A stretch of DNA of 64,000 nt from an uncultured Verrucomicrobia subdivision 3 bacterium (GCA_937890005.1 CALBZA010000075.1:9072-73071), one strand, 5' to 3'. Counted from the stretch's first letter, positions 43,301 through 52,596 are shown. Notes: generated by a model from the sequence alone, not told the origin. Numbers and translations are program-made.

Positions 43301-45761
43301 CGGGTCGATAGCGCAGCGGACTGTTTTCCGTGTATGGGGGCGTGACGCCGCTGAATGGATCGTAGCGAGTGGTCCATGTGTCGGCCCATGTGGCGCGCAG
43401 CACGATGCTGTCGAACTCGCTCACGCCACCGCCAAACCAGTTGTAAACGAGACTGCTTGGACCGTAGTCGCCCTTGAATTCCAGGCGGAACGAATGTTTC
43501 GGGGAACGTGCGTTGTCGCGACCGGCCTGGCCATGCATCTGAACCGCGCAATTGATCTGGAACCTCGTCACGTTGTTGCCGTCGAACAATTCAGCCGACG
43601 TGGGCACCTCGCGTTGCAACGTGGCGTCCGGGTAAATGCCGGCAGAGGAACTCCAGAACTGTTCATGCGACGACACCAGCGAAAGCGTCGGGATCGACCG
43701 CAGATCGTTTGAAATGGTCTGCCCGTAAATCGGATGGTTGACGATGCCCGGATCCATTTCGTAGTCCGCCGGGAAATTCCCCTGCCAGACCGTCGGGTAA
43801 CCGGGTTGCACCGCCGACTGCTGAAGCACCTGGCTCAGGAAAATGTACGAATGCGTTTCCGGAATGCTCGGGATGTGTCCATCAAGATATGCAGCCGCCC
43901 GAAGTAATCGCGTTCCGGAAATCTGAATCGGTCCGGTGTACAGGAAGCCATTGGTCGGTGATGGCACGCTGCCGTTGGTCGTCCAGCAAATCGACGCCGA
44001 TGGCGTGGCCGTCGAAATCGTCACCGCGAACGGCGTTGAATAAAAACCGCGTTCAACACTGCACTTCGTCTCGGCAACCAGCCCGAGATAACTCGCGCCA
44101 TTCACGCTGCCTGGTGTGGGCGGCATGAAATAACGTTCCTCCGGAGTGCCGTCCCCAACCCCCTCCAGTTCCGCGTTGATCTGGAAATCCGAATCGAATG
44201 AGCTCGCATTCAATCCGTGGATTGCCAGGACATTCGCGCCGGTCTGAAGCAATCCGGAATTGGGAATCACAAGTTCCTCTTCGACGGCAGTACCATTGTT
44301 GATGGCAACTGCGGCGGAATTCCACTGCGGCGAACCGGGCGCGTTGCGCGATGCGACCACCTGTCCGTTCACATAGGCGACGAAACCATCATCGTAGCGG
44401 ATGCGCAGCTTGACGCTGTGATACGAACCGGGATCAACAACATTGAAGGGAATGCGGATGTAAATTGAAGCGTTGTTGCTCAGCATCATTGCGCCGAGCA
44501 CATTACCAGGCGCCTGGGGTACGAGACGTTCGACGCGCAGCGCGTTGAGATAAACGCCGGTAGTCACAGTGGCCGGGTTGCGTCGTCCGGACAACAGAAT
44601 CGAGCCCGAACCACCTGCAACAGCATCGAACATAAATCGATATTGCGAGTTGTTCGACGGCGCATTGACGGAGTTGAAGGCGTAATTCGTGCGCACCTGG
44701 ACGTTGTCGGCATACCAGTCCGACGCCTTGTTGCCACCGCCCTGTCCGTCAAAGGACCAGACTGTGAACCGATGCGGAAAATTGGCCGTCAGGCCGTTCA
44801 ACCACAGGTTCAGACCGCCCGTGCCGGTATTGTCCAAAGAATACACAAAGTCGCGCAGCAACAACGACTCTGTGAATGCACCGCTGTTCAAAGGCCCGTC
44901 GCGAAGGCGATCGTCGTAGCCAAACGGTGGAGTATTGGAAAGCGTCACCGTGATTCCACCAAACACGCGAACGGTCGGCTGCGTTTGAACAGCTGTGTTT
45001 GAGACATTGGAATTGATGACGAACGATGAGAAACCGGCCTGAGTGTATCCCGCCGGAGCAAACGACCTGTCATTCACGTCGAATGCCAGCACCTGCTGCG
45101 CGGTGACTCCGACACTGTATTCAAGCGGTGCGGCGATTGCACTCCAGCTGGAGTCATCAAAGCCGCTCGTGGTCCAACTCGTTCCCAGAGCCCCATCCGC
45201 CGGCACCATCACACGCGCGACTGCGGCGGGTCCGATCAATGGTGTGGTGATCGTCGGCATCTCGATCCCGTAGGAAACGTTCTGTCGCTGGGGCGGAAAA
45301 GCAGGCGCGTAGGCATGAACGACCGTGCCTTCCGGATTCACGAGAGCGAGATACTCGCCGGCGTTGCTGAGCTGAAAGTTCGCATGAAGCGGTGCGCCGG
45401 CGGTGATGCGATTTTTCCCCGAGGCGAAGACGACCAGAAAATTGCCCGGCGCAAGATTTGTGGCCGGAAACGTCCACTTCGCCAAATTCCCGGCATCATC
45501 CGTCAGCCGCCAGCCGGCAAGATTCACAGTCTCCGGACCGCGATTGGAAATCTCCACCCAGGCCGGGCTCTGCAAATCCTCATCACGCAGTCCGCCACCG
45601 TTGCTTGCCAGAAACTCGCTGATCACGAGACCGGCGGTGCAGGTCGAAGCCGGGATCATCCCGGCGACGGCCAGTAGCAGCGGAAGAAAGCGGCTTGTTG
45701 TTGTGGTTGTTGTTCCGGCCGGCACGTTGCCCGCCGATGTTGCAGGACAACATCGTTTCAT
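40317..45761 (-). CDS. Giant secreted lamin-tail / CotH-kinase-fold protein
   Basis: 1814 residues. Signal peptide, then a lamin-tail (LTD) domain (about 30-110, ISEFLASNGGG and WVEISNRGPETVNLAGW), sialidase-like beta sandwiches, a chitobiase-C-like module (about 580-607), and a CotH kinase-fold domain (about 694-1004, with HVHLYVNGLYWGIYNPSERL and PWDQEIAMNR). A second chitobiase-C-like module (about 1134-1167) and three more LTDs (about 1207-1304, 1374-1454, 1520-1590) follow. Near 1687 there is a Ca-binding DSDGDGMPDAWE repeat, and it ends in the FFRL module. Function unknown; CotH domains phosphorylate protein in Bacillus spores. The previous codon is GTG, but the ATG is used. Confidence 0.85.
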   Translation of the reverse strand: MKRCCPATSAGNVPAGTTTTTTSRFLPLLLAVAGMIPASTCTAGLVISEFLASNGGGLRDEDLQSPAWVEISNRGPETVNLAGWRLTDDAGNLAKWTFPATNLAPGNFLVVFASGKNRITAGAPLHANFQLSNAGEYLALVNPEGTVVHAYAPAFPPQRQNVSYGIEMPTITTPLIGPAAVARVMVPADGALGTSWTTSGFDDSSWSAIAAPLEYSVGVTAQQVLAFDVNDRSFAPAGYTQAGFSSFVINSNVSNTAVQTQPTVRVFGGITVTLSNTPPFGYDDRLRDGPLNSGAFTESLLLRDFVYSLDNTGTGGLNLWLNGLTANFPHRFTVWSFDGQGGGNKASDWYADNVQVRTNYAFNSVNAPSNNSQYRFMFDAVAGGSGSILLSGRRNPATVTTGVYLNALRVERLVPQAPGNVLGAMMLSNNASIYIRIPFNVVDPGSYHSVKLRIRYDDGFVAYVNGQVVASRNAPGSPQWNSAAVAINNGTAVEEELVIPNSGLLQTGANVLAIHGLNASSFDSDFQINAELEGVGDGTPEERYFMPPTPGSVNGASYLGLVAETKCSVERGFYSTPFAVTISTATPSASICWTTNGSVPSPTNGFLYTGPIQISGTRLLRAAAYLDGHIPSIPETHSYIFLSQVLQQSAVQPGYPTVWQGNFPADYEMDPGIVNHPIYGQTISNDLRSIPTLSLVSSHEQFWSSSAGIYPDATLQREVPTSAELFDGNNVTRFQINCAVQMHGQAGRDNARSPKHSFRLEFKGDYGPSSLVYNWFGGGVSEFDSIVLRATWADTWTTRYDPFSGVTPPYTENSPLRYRPEHATYLRDIWVREAMRDMGHLASRSRHVHLYVNGLYWGIYNPSERLDTAFFANHLGGLKKDWDIVKDRLDFSGGFKAELQDGTDADWTNLIAFVNAGINSESAFQAVLAQIDVDNLIDYMLLHALVEANDWLQDSNPHNWFAARRRANPVTGLPGTKWIFLPWDQEIAMNRSRTEDRVNVSANHMPSRIYSQLRNWPEFRRMYGDRVQKHLFNGGALTASNNIARMQRLAAEIDRAMVGESARWGDARKFTINGDLGTGVTLTRDEHWLVELQKLYTNWYPNVMNQRLIPRLQAADLYPTIGAPQFSQHGGNVPDGFTLTISHTNTTGVIYFTVDGTDPRQYGTGALAPGAQAYSAPISINAPTLVKARVFASGNWSALVEAMFFTPQDFSSLALTEIMYNPPALGGIAGNNLEFLELKNTGTNSLNLSGLTFTSGITFTFPNGSILAPGAFFVLARDPASFAVKYPGVTVHGTYTGQLDNAGEQLTLSHPSGSVVFSVTYDDRPEWPVTPDVADFSLVQAKLPYSQAPDRGNRWRASTNPGGSPGADDPPPFIAPIVINEVLTHTDPPLKDSIELFNPTATNVNIGGWYLTDEPDTPKKFRIPNNTIIPAGGYIVFDADDFNASPGSATSFLLSSVGDDVHLFSASADGTLTGYSHAAVFGPSFNGVSFGRVVNSVGDEFFPQELARTLGSANAGPQIGPVVISELHYNPEPGGYEFVELVNITSNPVSLFSTEFPTNRWKFNGIDYVFPPNTVIGPNETILVISTSEANFRAKYDVPENVAIFGPYAGQLQNSGETIDLLAPDKPNVDAVPYVVMDSVRYNDRDPWPPAADGGGMSLQRSPVSAFGNDPAHWVAAAPTPGNAVGTSDSDGDGMPDAWEQENGTHVFIPDADEDPDHDGLTNIQEYWAGTHPNDAADVLQFEEIAGVPGGVSVKFKAVSNRTYSLLYKQNLSDPQWLKLADFAAHPTNRIAGFTNNAPLETGRFFRLVTPAQD

Positions 45762-45841
45762 CACTCAGTTTCAGGTTGATTCAGGTGTGGAAGCGGAATC
45801 ACACCGGGCGCCGCGTTCCACACCGTTGGGGTTTCGACGTC

Positions 45842-46762
45842 TCAACGGAAGATCCGTTGCGCGAAATGATAGAGACTGTTCCGCCAATGCGTCGCATCGT
45901 GACCATGTCCATCGACATGCCAGATGTGCGGAACTTCCTTCTCTTTCAGGTACCGATGCATGCGCTGGCTGATGTTGATGAGACCATCTTTGTTGCCGCA
46001 GGAAATGAAGAGCAGTTTGATCTTTTCCTTCGCAGCCGCCGGATCAGGAACCAGTTCAGATGGAGGGCGCGTGTTCGGCGCGGACGAGAAGCCGCCGATC
46101 CAGGCGAATTTGTCGAGGTGCGTCAGACCGAAATTCAACGTTTGTCCACCGCCCATGGAAAGACCGGCCAGTGCGCGATTCTCCCGATCTGTGTGGGCGC
46201 TGTAACGCGATTCGATGGCGGGGATGACATCGTCGAGAAGGTCCCTTTCGAACGCAGCGAAAGCTGGAGCGGTCCGGAAGACATCGCCCTCCGCACGATC
46301 ATTCTTCTGCGCGCGACCGTTTGGCATCACGATGATCATCGGCACCGCTTTTCCGTCGGCGATCAGGTTGTCGAGAAGGACATTCGGTTTCGCAAAACGT
46401 TGCCATTCGGTTTCGTCGCCGCCAATGCCGTGCAGGAGATAAAGCACCGGATACTTTTTGTCCTTCGTGTAACCCGGCGGCGTATAGACCTGCATCTTCC
46501 GTGTGGTGCCGACCGTCTTCGATTCATACTCGATCATTTCCATCCGGCCATGCGGGATGTTGTCGCGCTTTTGAATGATGCTGGCGGACGGCTCTTCGAA
46601 AGCGGGTTTGTCGTCCTCGGCCAGGGCGATGTTCGGTCCGCGCGGAATACGCGGTTCGCGCGGGCCTGATGAATCGGGCACATCACCCTCCGCTGCTGAA
46701 AGAGCGAGTGTGCCTGCAGCTGCGATGGTTGGAAGGAGAAGAAGCAGTTTGATCATTTTCAT
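45842..46762 (-). CDS. CE1-like secreted esterase (feruloyl/acetyl-xylan type)
   Basis: 306 residues. Signal peptide (about 1-23), a Pro/charged linker, then an alpha/beta hydrolase of the esterase-D/CE1 family. LYLLHGIGGDETEW is the oxyanion side, the nucleophile is Ser202 in AGLSMGGG, the acid is D259 (CGNKDGL) and the base is H288 (GHGHD), the same order as XynZ-type feruloyl esterase domains. It would remove ferulate or acetyl groups from xylan side chains. It sits between the lamin-tail gene and a GH43-CBM6 gene in the same direction with a 45-base gap, which fits a role in xylan debranching. Exact ester specificity is not readable. Confidence 0.88.
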   Translation of the reverse strand: MKMIKLLLLLPTIAAAGTLALSAAEGDVPDSSGPREPRIPRGPNIALAEDDKPAFEEPSASIIQKRDNIPHGRMEMIEYESKTVGTTRKMQVYTPPGYTKDKKYPVLYLLHGIGGDETEWQRFAKPNVLLDNLIADGKAVPMIIVMPNGRAQKNDRAEGDVFRTAPAFAAFERDLLDDVIPAIESRYSAHTDRENRALAGLSMGGGQTLNFGLTHLDKFAWIGGFSSAPNTRPPSELVPDPAAAKEKIKLLFISCGNKDGLINISQRMHRYLKEKEVPHIWHVDGHGHDATHWRNSLYHFAQRIFR

Positions 46763-46807
46763 AGAATTTCTTGCGCAGGTGTGGAAGAGCGCATCGGCCC
46801 CATGTCA

Positions 46808-48160
46808 TCACTCAAACATCCAATAGTCGAGATTGAACAGCGATTTTTCGCCTCCGACAAATGTCAGGCAAAGATCCTGAACGCCTGCCAGGCCGGACAC
46901 TTCCGTTTCAACCGTCTTCCAGCTTTGCCAGCCGCCAGTGTTAACAACCTTGCACGTGCCGACAAGCCGTCCTTCAGGTCCGCCGATCCGCAATTCGATC
47001 GTTCCACCCTGCTCTGCGCTGGCCACACGCGCTTTGAATTTCGTTGCTCCTTTTGAACCGAAATTGACTCCCACCACTTTCACCCAGTCGCCATTGTTGA
47101 GGTCGGCAAGGGTCATTCCACCTTCATTGCACGGTTCCGTTTCCACTCCGTGCTGAGAATTGAACGTTTCACCCTCGACACGCTGGAAGGGATTCAAATG
47201 GCCGATTTGCGCCACACCGTTCCTGGTGTAAGTGACCTTGCGAATTGAGCCGTCCTCGTTGTGATGCAGCTCTTCGATCGCCAGGTTGCGACGGAACCCG
47301 GTCGGAATTCCCGCCTGCCGCGCCACAATGCGGTTGTGATAAACGTGATACCATCGGCCCTTGAACTCAAACGTCGCGGCATGATGGTTGTTGTTGTTGA
47401 TCGGCGGCTGATCCGAAACGATTCCTTTGTAGGTAAAATTCGTCGGGCTGTCTCCCATCATGTAGTCGAAACGCATTCCCGCCCGCGGCGTCGTGGAGTA
47501 TGAAAAATAATATTTTCCGTCCCGCTTATAGACCCACGCCGCTTCGAAAAAGTTGGTGGCGTTCATCTTTATCACATCGCCATCCAGGCTGATCATGTCG
47601 CGGTTCAGTTTCACGGCGCGGACGTTGTCATCGCCATTGCCGCCGAAATAAAGGTAAGCCTGTCCATCATCATCGATGAACGCGCACGGATCGAAGAGCC
47701 ACATGTTTTTCGCCGGCTGAACACCGGGAGTATTGTGGGTGATCAGCGGTTTTCCAATCGGATCCGTGAAGGGGCCGATCGGCGTTGGCGCCGTTGCGAC
47801 GCCGATGTTGGCGCCGCCGTTTCCGAAATAGAGAAAGAACTTTCCATCGCGCTCGATGGCCCCGGGCGCCCACGTCTTCTGCGCCCAGGTCGTGGCTTCG
47901 CTTGCGCGGAATACCGAACCGTGATCAGTCCAGTTTTTCATGTCACTGCTCGAGACACAGATGATATTCGGGATGTTGTAGCTGCCTTCGACCGGGCTTT
48001 CGTCGTCATTCGAGCAGTAGATGTAAACCCGATCGCCCGTCACGAGTGATGTGGGATCAGCAAGATAACGATGAGAAGCAATGGGATAATCGGCGAGCGC
48101 ACGATCAGCAGACAGGGAGAACAGAACGGCGGAGAAGACGAACGGGAACTTCGATTTCAT
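46808..48160 (-). CDS. GH43 glycoside hydrolase with C-terminal CBM6
   Basis: 450 residues. Signal peptide (about 1-23). Five-bladed beta-propeller catalytic domain with base D35 (RYLADPTS), pKa-modulating D157 (WLFDPCAFIDDDG) and acid E206 (FFEAAWVYKRDGKYYFSYS). A CBM6-type beta sandwich (about 325-450, VEGETF, NNGDWVKV, GWQSWKTV, FNLDYW) should bind xylan chains. Likely alpha-L-arabinofuranosidase, beta-xylosidase or endo-arabinanase; subfamily cannot be fixed by eye. The open frame runs 37 codons further upstream through a terminator hairpin, so the ATG at the signal peptide is chosen. Two terminators precede it, so it has its own promoter or lies first in the esterase unit. Confidence 0.88.
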   Translation of the reverse strand: MKSKFPFVFSAVLFSLSADRALADYPIASHRYLADPTSLVTGDRVYIYCSNDDESPVEGSYNIPNIICVSSSDMKNWTDHGSVFRASEATTWAQKTWAPGAIERDGKFFLYFGNGGANIGVATAPTPIGPFTDPIGKPLITHNTPGVQPAKNMWLFDPCAFIDDDGQAYLYFGGNGDDNVRAVKLNRDMISLDGDVIKMNATNFFEAAWVYKRDGKYYFSYSTTPRAGMRFDYMMGDSPTNFTYKGIVSDQPPINNNNHHAATFEFKGRWYHVYHNRIVARQAGIPTGFRRNLAIEELHHNEDGSIRKVTYTRNGVAQIGHLNPFQRVEGETFNSQHGVETEPCNEGGMTLADLNNGDWVKVVGVNFGSKGATKFKARVASAEQGGTIELRIGGPEGRLVGTCKVVNTGGWQSWKTVETEVSGLAGVQDLCLTFVGGEKSLFNLDYWMFE

Positions 48161-48201
48161 CACGGAACAATCAACTGAGGATTCGAACATCGGGCAAAAA
48201 T

Positions 48202-48226
48202 CGGGACGGAGTGCTGTTCCGTCCCG
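48202..48226 (-). terminator. Second intrinsic terminator after the beta-repeat gene
   Basis: CGGGACGGA / TCCGTCCCG, nine pairs, seven-base loop. On the minus strand it is followed by ATTTTTG. It lies 42 bases upstream of the GH43-CBM6 start. Confidence 0.7.
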
Positions 48227-48245
48227 GATCACTGCTTTGGTAAAA

Positions 48246-48271
48246 GTGGGTGACGGCGAACCGTCACCCAC
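48246..48271 (-). terminator. First intrinsic terminator after the beta-repeat gene
   Basis: GTGGGTGACGG / CCGTCACCCAC, eleven perfect pairs with a four-base loop. On the minus strand it is followed by TTTTA. It lies 51 bases after the stop of the beta-strand-repeat protein gene. Confidence 0.75.
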
Positions 48272-48322
48272 CGATTCATAGAAGACAATCCGCTACAGCA
48301 CGAGCGTTTGTCTCAGATCCAT

Positions 48323-51300
48323 TCAAGGCGTGTTCGTGTAAACCATTCGGAAGAACACGTTGGTCCGGGTCGGATCGACCGTGAAGTTCACGTTGGTGAT
48401 CGTCTCCGATCCGGGATATGGGAACCATTGGCTGCTGGCGGCGATTCCCACGCTGTTGGTCTGAAGCGTCCAACCGCGATTGGTCGGCCATGCGAGCGAC
48501 AGAACGTTTCCTGATACAGAAACCTGCACCACAGGAGGATTCTTGTTGATCGATGGCGTCACGCTGGTCGCGGTGATGGAGCCGTCCACTTCCAGATTGT
48601 TCTGCCATGTGGCATCGCCGCCGGTGATTGTGAACGCGGCTGCTCCGGAGACCGGCTGGCTGAACAAGTAGAACTTGTCGCCAACAACCAGGTCAGGGCC
48701 AAGGTTCGCAACCGTCAGCGTTCCCCCGCCGGTCTTGAACACTCCGCCGTTCACAACAAACACGTCGTTGGACTGAGCCAGCGACCTGTTCACCTTCACG
48801 GCAACGTCGCCGTTGATCGAGAGGAAGTTGTTGAACGTCAGAGTTCCGATCGAGGTCGGAGAGGCACCTGCAGCGAGCTTGGTTCCGACTTCGGTTGTGA
48901 CCGGTCCGGAGATCGTGCCTGTGCCGCCGAGGGTGCCACCATAGACGAGCACCTGGGATGCAGCGTGATTGTTGTTGATGAACAACGTTCCGTTGCTGAC
49001 GGTGGTCTCACCAAAGTAAGTACCGTTTCCACCGAGGGTCAGGATTCCTGTGCCCATCTTCACCAGCGAGCCGCTGCCGCTGATCGTGCCGGGGATGGTT
49101 GTGTCCGAGGACTTGTTGACCACGAAGAAACCGTCATTGACCACTTCGCCGGTTCCGATTGAACCGCTCGTTCCACCGGTTCCGACGATCAATGTCATTC
49201 CGGGATCGATCGTTGTGGTTCCAGGATAGGAGATGTTGCCGGCCAGAGTCAGGACGCCGGGTCCCATATGGCGCAGCGCACCCTGATCCTGCACCGCGGA
49301 ACCATCGGTCACAACGCTGATGACAGTGTTCGTGAACACATAGTCGTCAGGCCGGTTGAACACGAGGCGGCGGGGATTCTTGAACTGGGTGGCCGTATTG
49401 GTAAAGACGACCGGACCCACGATGGAGCCGACACCAGGAGTCACGCCATCGCCGAGCGAAATGCCACCGCCGGCGAGGAACGTGCCACCGCTGTAGGTGT
49501 TGTTGCCGGCAAAGATGATCCAGCCTTCGTTCTGGTTGTTGTTTTCCTTCAGGACGCGGCCAGTGCCGACAATGTTGTTCGTGAAACCGCGGGTTGCAGG
49601 AGCTTCCTGTCCAGTGAGGAACAGGGTTCCGTTGTTCGTGATGACCGAGCCGACAAACTGGCCCTGGTTTCCTTCGAACGGCTGGAACGTCGCACCCGGA
49701 TCAATCAGAACCCAACCGGTGTAGGTGTTGGCGGCAGAAACTTTGACCAGTCCGGTGCTGCGGACCCAGATGTTGCCTGTTCCGCTGACCACGGAGAAGA
49801 ACTGGTTGAGCGTGATGGGCGAGGTCGAGTTGAAGACGAGCAGGCCGTTGTTCACGATCCCGCTGTTGTCATGCAGACTGCCGGTGGCGCCACCGTCGCC
49901 GACCTGAACCGTTCCAGCGCTGATGGTGGTTCCGCCGGAGTAGGTGTTGTTGCCGGTGAGAACGAGCGTTCCGGGGCCGGCGTTTGTCACGGCTCCGCTA
50001 CCGCTGATGGCTGAGCCAACGGTGACCGTGCCAGTGCGATTGAAGACGAGTCGCGCATTGTTGACGATGCTTCCGGTTCCAATCGTTCCGCTCGCGCCGC
50101 CCGCGCCCACCTGGAGCACGCCGTTCGCGATGGTGGTCAGGCCGCTGTAAGTGTTGGTGCCGGTGAGCACCCAGGTGCCAGATCCGTTCTTGGTCAGGGC
50201 CGTCGCGCCACCGTTGTCAACGATGTTCGCCGCGAGACTGTTGCTCGCTGCCGTTCCACTCAACGTGAGCGTGCGGGGACCGTTGCCGCTGTAGCCGAGA
50301 GATGTGGCGCTCAGATGAAGATTGCCCGCGCCCGAACCGTCCACGATACCGCCGGAAAGTCCAAGCGTGAAGGAACGGTCACTTGTCGCACCTCCGCCGG
50401 TGTATTGGAGTGTGCCGCCATTCAGCGACAGATTCGCAGCACTGCTGCTGGCTGAGCCGATGTCGCTGGCCACGCCGCCATTGTTCAACGAGCTGACGCT
50501 GAGCGTGCCGTTGTTGATGATCGTGGCGCCGGTGTAGGTGCTGCCGCCGCCATTCAGGACAACCGTGCCATTGCCGGTCTTGGTAACTGTCGCCGTTCCA
50601 CCGATTCCGCTTCCGACGCTGGTGGCGAGGGTGTAGCTGGAGTTTCCGTTGTTGAACGTGACCGTCGCGGGAAGAACCGTTCCAGAAACTGTGACGTCGG
50701 TCGTTCCCGTCACCGTGTCGTCAAACACCGCGGAACCGCCGTTGGCGAACAGAACAGGCGACCCGTCCCGCTGCCAGTTGTTGGCCGTGGTGGTATCCCA
50801 GCTGCCATTGTTGTTTCCAGTCCAGCGATAAGCACTCTCGGTGACGTTCAGTCGAATGCTGTTGCCGTTGGTCGTCAGGTTTCCAATGAAACCGTTCAGG
50901 ATGCCAAGGGTGACGGCCGGGGCCGAGCCGCTGGTCCAGGAAAGAAGCGGATAGCTGTTTCCGGGGGACATCGAACCGCTGTTCACATTGATTGTAACCG
51001 TACCCGCCGCGGTGATGGTTCCAGCCGCAAGCGGTGCAACAGTCGTGCTGCTGATCGATTCGAATTCAAGGATCGCACCCACCACAGTGCCCAGGGTCAA
51101 CGTGGAGGGAGTGACCTGAGAACCGGTGGCGAAGACTGCAACCGCAGCATTGTCAGCCACGGAGATCGTTCCGTTGCCGGACTTGGTTCCCTGGAACACC
51201 AGCTTGCCTGCGCTGACAGTGGTTGCGCCGCTGTAAGTGCTCGGTCCGGCCAGCGTCAGGGTGCCCGCACCCAGTTTGGTGAGCGTGCCGCCAGAGCTGG

Positions 51301-52399
51301 TCAGTCCAGCTTCATCAACGAACGAAACGTTCTGTCCGGCCGTGTCGATCGTATATTTCTGTCCCGCATCCGTGCTGAAACGCGCGGAATAATCGTAGGT
51401 GTTATTAACGCTGTATTTCAGCGCGCCACCCGCGAACCGGATGGTTCCAAAGGCGCCGAGAGGACCGGAAACGCCCGGATTCTCCGCACCGCCAACAACC
51501 AGTTCACCACCGGCCAGCACAGTGTCACCAAAATAGGAACTCTGGCCCGAAAGTGTCAGCGTTCCATTGCTTACAACCAGAGATCCGCCGCCTGAGATAA
51601 CGCCGGAAAGCGTTTCCGCGTCGCCAGCAGCATCAAAGACAAAGGTCCCGTTCAGCGAAATGGTCTGGTTGCCGAGACGCGGATGAGACCCCTTCAGGAT
51701 CAGGGTTCCGCCATTGATGTTGACAGGACTGTCGATGCCGTTCGCCCCCAGAAAACCGGTGGGCGTCCAGATCAATCGGCCCGGACCGTCGAGCTGAATA
51801 AGCATCCCCGCGCCGTTGTCGTTGACCATGTAGCTGTTCGCAATCCAGTCGCCCTCGCCGCTGAAACCCAAGGTCCAGGCAGCACCGCCGCCGGCCGTGT
51901 AGCGGATCCAGGGATTGATCGTCGCCGGATTTGTAGAATTGTTGATCAGTGAATGGAATGCGGCGGTGGGGCGGCCAATCCATTCCAGCCGATTTGCAGC
52001 GCTCAAGCCACCGAACGAAAACGCCCCTGCGCCGGGTTCAATGGTGATATTGTAAATCGCAATCGGAGCGGAATTCGGCGACAGAGTCGTTTGAATGCTG
52101 ACAGGACTGGTTTGGGTACCAGCCAGATAAAGGTGAATGCCAGATTGACCGAATCCGCTCTGCAACGTGTTCATGTTGTAGATCAGATTGAGCGGCCCTG
52201 GAACACTGCCGTCCCACATCGCCGTATCTTCGGTTGCGGTGTTCGGCAATGTGCCGCCCCAGTTTGTTGCGGCACCAATTTCCACACCGGTGCCATTGCC
52301 ACCCGTCCACGTGTAAGTTGCTTGGCCGAATGCGGGCGGTATGGCGAGACAGCCAGCCGCCACAGTCATCCATTTTAGGATTCTGAGTTTTTTGTTCAT
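48323..52399 (-). CDS. Secreted beta-strand-repeat (PATR-type) protein without autotransporter barrel
   Basis: 1358 residues. Signal peptide (about 1-25, AFGQA), then a right-handed beta-helix built of passenger-associated (PATR) repeats. At least nine copies of the core pattern L-x-L-x-G-x-N-x-Y-x-G-x-T are visible (for example LVLTGNNTYSGGTTISAGT). It is extremely rich in Gly, Thr, Ser, Asn and Val and almost free of Cys. No C-terminal beta-barrel follows; instead it ends in the module closing with VFFRM. So it is probably secreted or surface-displayed by another route. It may be an adhesin or scaffold for the surrounding xylan enzymes, which is inferred from position only. Confidence 0.88.
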   Translation of the reverse strand: MNKKLRILKWMTVAAGCLAIPPAFGQATYTWTGGNGTGVEIGAATNWGGTLPNTATEDTAMWDGSVPGPLNLIYNMNTLQSGFGQSGIHLYLAGTQTSPVSIQTTLSPNSAPIAIYNITIEPGAGAFSFGGLSAANRLEWIGRPTAAFHSLINNSTNPATINPWIRYTAGGGAAWTLGFSGEGDWIANSYMVNDNGAGMLIQLDGPGRLIWTPTGFLGANGIDSPVNINGGTLILKGSHPRLGNQTISLNGTFVFDAAGDAETLSGVISGGGSLVVSNGTLTLSGQSSYFGDTVLAGGELVVGGAENPGVSGPLGAFGTIRFAGGALKYSVNNTYDYSARFSTDAGQKYTIDTAGQNVSFVDEAGLTSSGGTLTKLGAGTLTLAGPSTYSGATTVSAGKLVFQGTKSGNGTISVADNAAVAVFATGSQVTPSTLTLGTVVGAILEFESISSTTVAPLAAGTITAAGTVTINVNSGSMSPGNSYPLLSWTSGSAPAVTLGILNGFIGNLTTNGNSIRLNVTESAYRWTGNNNGSWDTTTANNWQRDGSPVLFANGGSAVFDDTVTGTTDVTVSGTVLPATVTFNNGNSSYTLATSVGSGIGGTATVTKTGNGTVVLNGGGSTYTGATIINNGTLSVSSLNNGGVASDIGSASSSAANLSLNGGTLQYTGGGATSDRSFTLGLSGGIVDGSGAGNLHLSATSLGYSGNGPRTLTLSGTAASNSLAANIVDNGGATALTKNGSGTWVLTGTNTYSGLTTIANGVLQVGAGGASGTIGTGSIVNNARLVFNRTGTVTVGSAISGSGAVTNAGPGTLVLTGNNTYSGGTTISAGTVQVGDGGATGSLHDNSGIVNNGLLVFNSTSPITLNQFFSVVSGTGNIWVRSTGLVKVSAANTYTGWVLIDPGATFQPFEGNQGQFVGSVITNNGTLFLTGQEAPATRGFTNNIVGTGRVLKENNNQNEGWIIFAGNNTYSGGTFLAGGGISLGDGVTPGVGSIVGPVVFTNTATQFKNPRRLVFNRPDDYVFTNTVISVVTDGSAVQDQGALRHMGPGVLTLAGNISYPGTTTIDPGMTLIVGTGGTSGSIGTGEVVNDGFFVVNKSSDTTIPGTISGSGSLVKMGTGILTLGGNGTYFGETTVSNGTLFINNNHAASQVLVYGGTLGGTGTISGPVTTEVGTKLAAGASPTSIGTLTFNNFLSINGDVAVKVNRSLAQSNDVFVVNGGVFKTGGGTLTVANLGPDLVVGDKFYLFSQPVSGAAAFTITGGDATWQNNLEVDGSITATSVTPSINKNPPVVQVSVSGNVLSLAWPTNRGWTLQTNSVGIAASSQWFPYPGSETITNVNFTVDPTRTNVFFRMVYTNTP

Positions 52400-52576
52400 G
52401 GGGTTTTTGGTTGGTTTTTCGTTCTGCTTGTGTTGATGGGAAAGTTTTCAATAACAGCAGCTCCTGCTGCGAAGACGCCAAACCGTTGCCTGCAAGCGAG
52501 ATAAATGTTCATTGCTTGATTTATGGCCAGGACTGAGGGTCGATGGACGACTCTATGAGGGTTTAAAGCAGGGAAC

Positions 52577-52596
52577 CATACGATGTACGTCGTATG
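52577..52596. promoter_or_regulatory. 20-base operator-like palindrome
   Basis: CATACGA-T-GTAC-G-TCGTATG: seven-base perfect arms around a self-complementary GTAC core with one unpaired position each side. It lies 178-197 bases upstream of the beta-repeat gene on the minus strand. It could bind a dimeric regulator such as the NarL-type protein at 32.7 kb. Inference only. Confidence 0.45.

Noticed and set aside
42279..43712. 477-residue open frame on the + strand inside the lamin-tail/CotH gene
   Set aside because: It is a shadow of the minus-strand gene: Arg/Val/His-rich composition, no motifs, and fully covered by a well-supported multi-domain protein.
48323..52399. Type V autotransporter
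   Set aside because: PATR repeats are present, but the C-terminus has no beta-barrel translocator; it ends in the short FFRM module.
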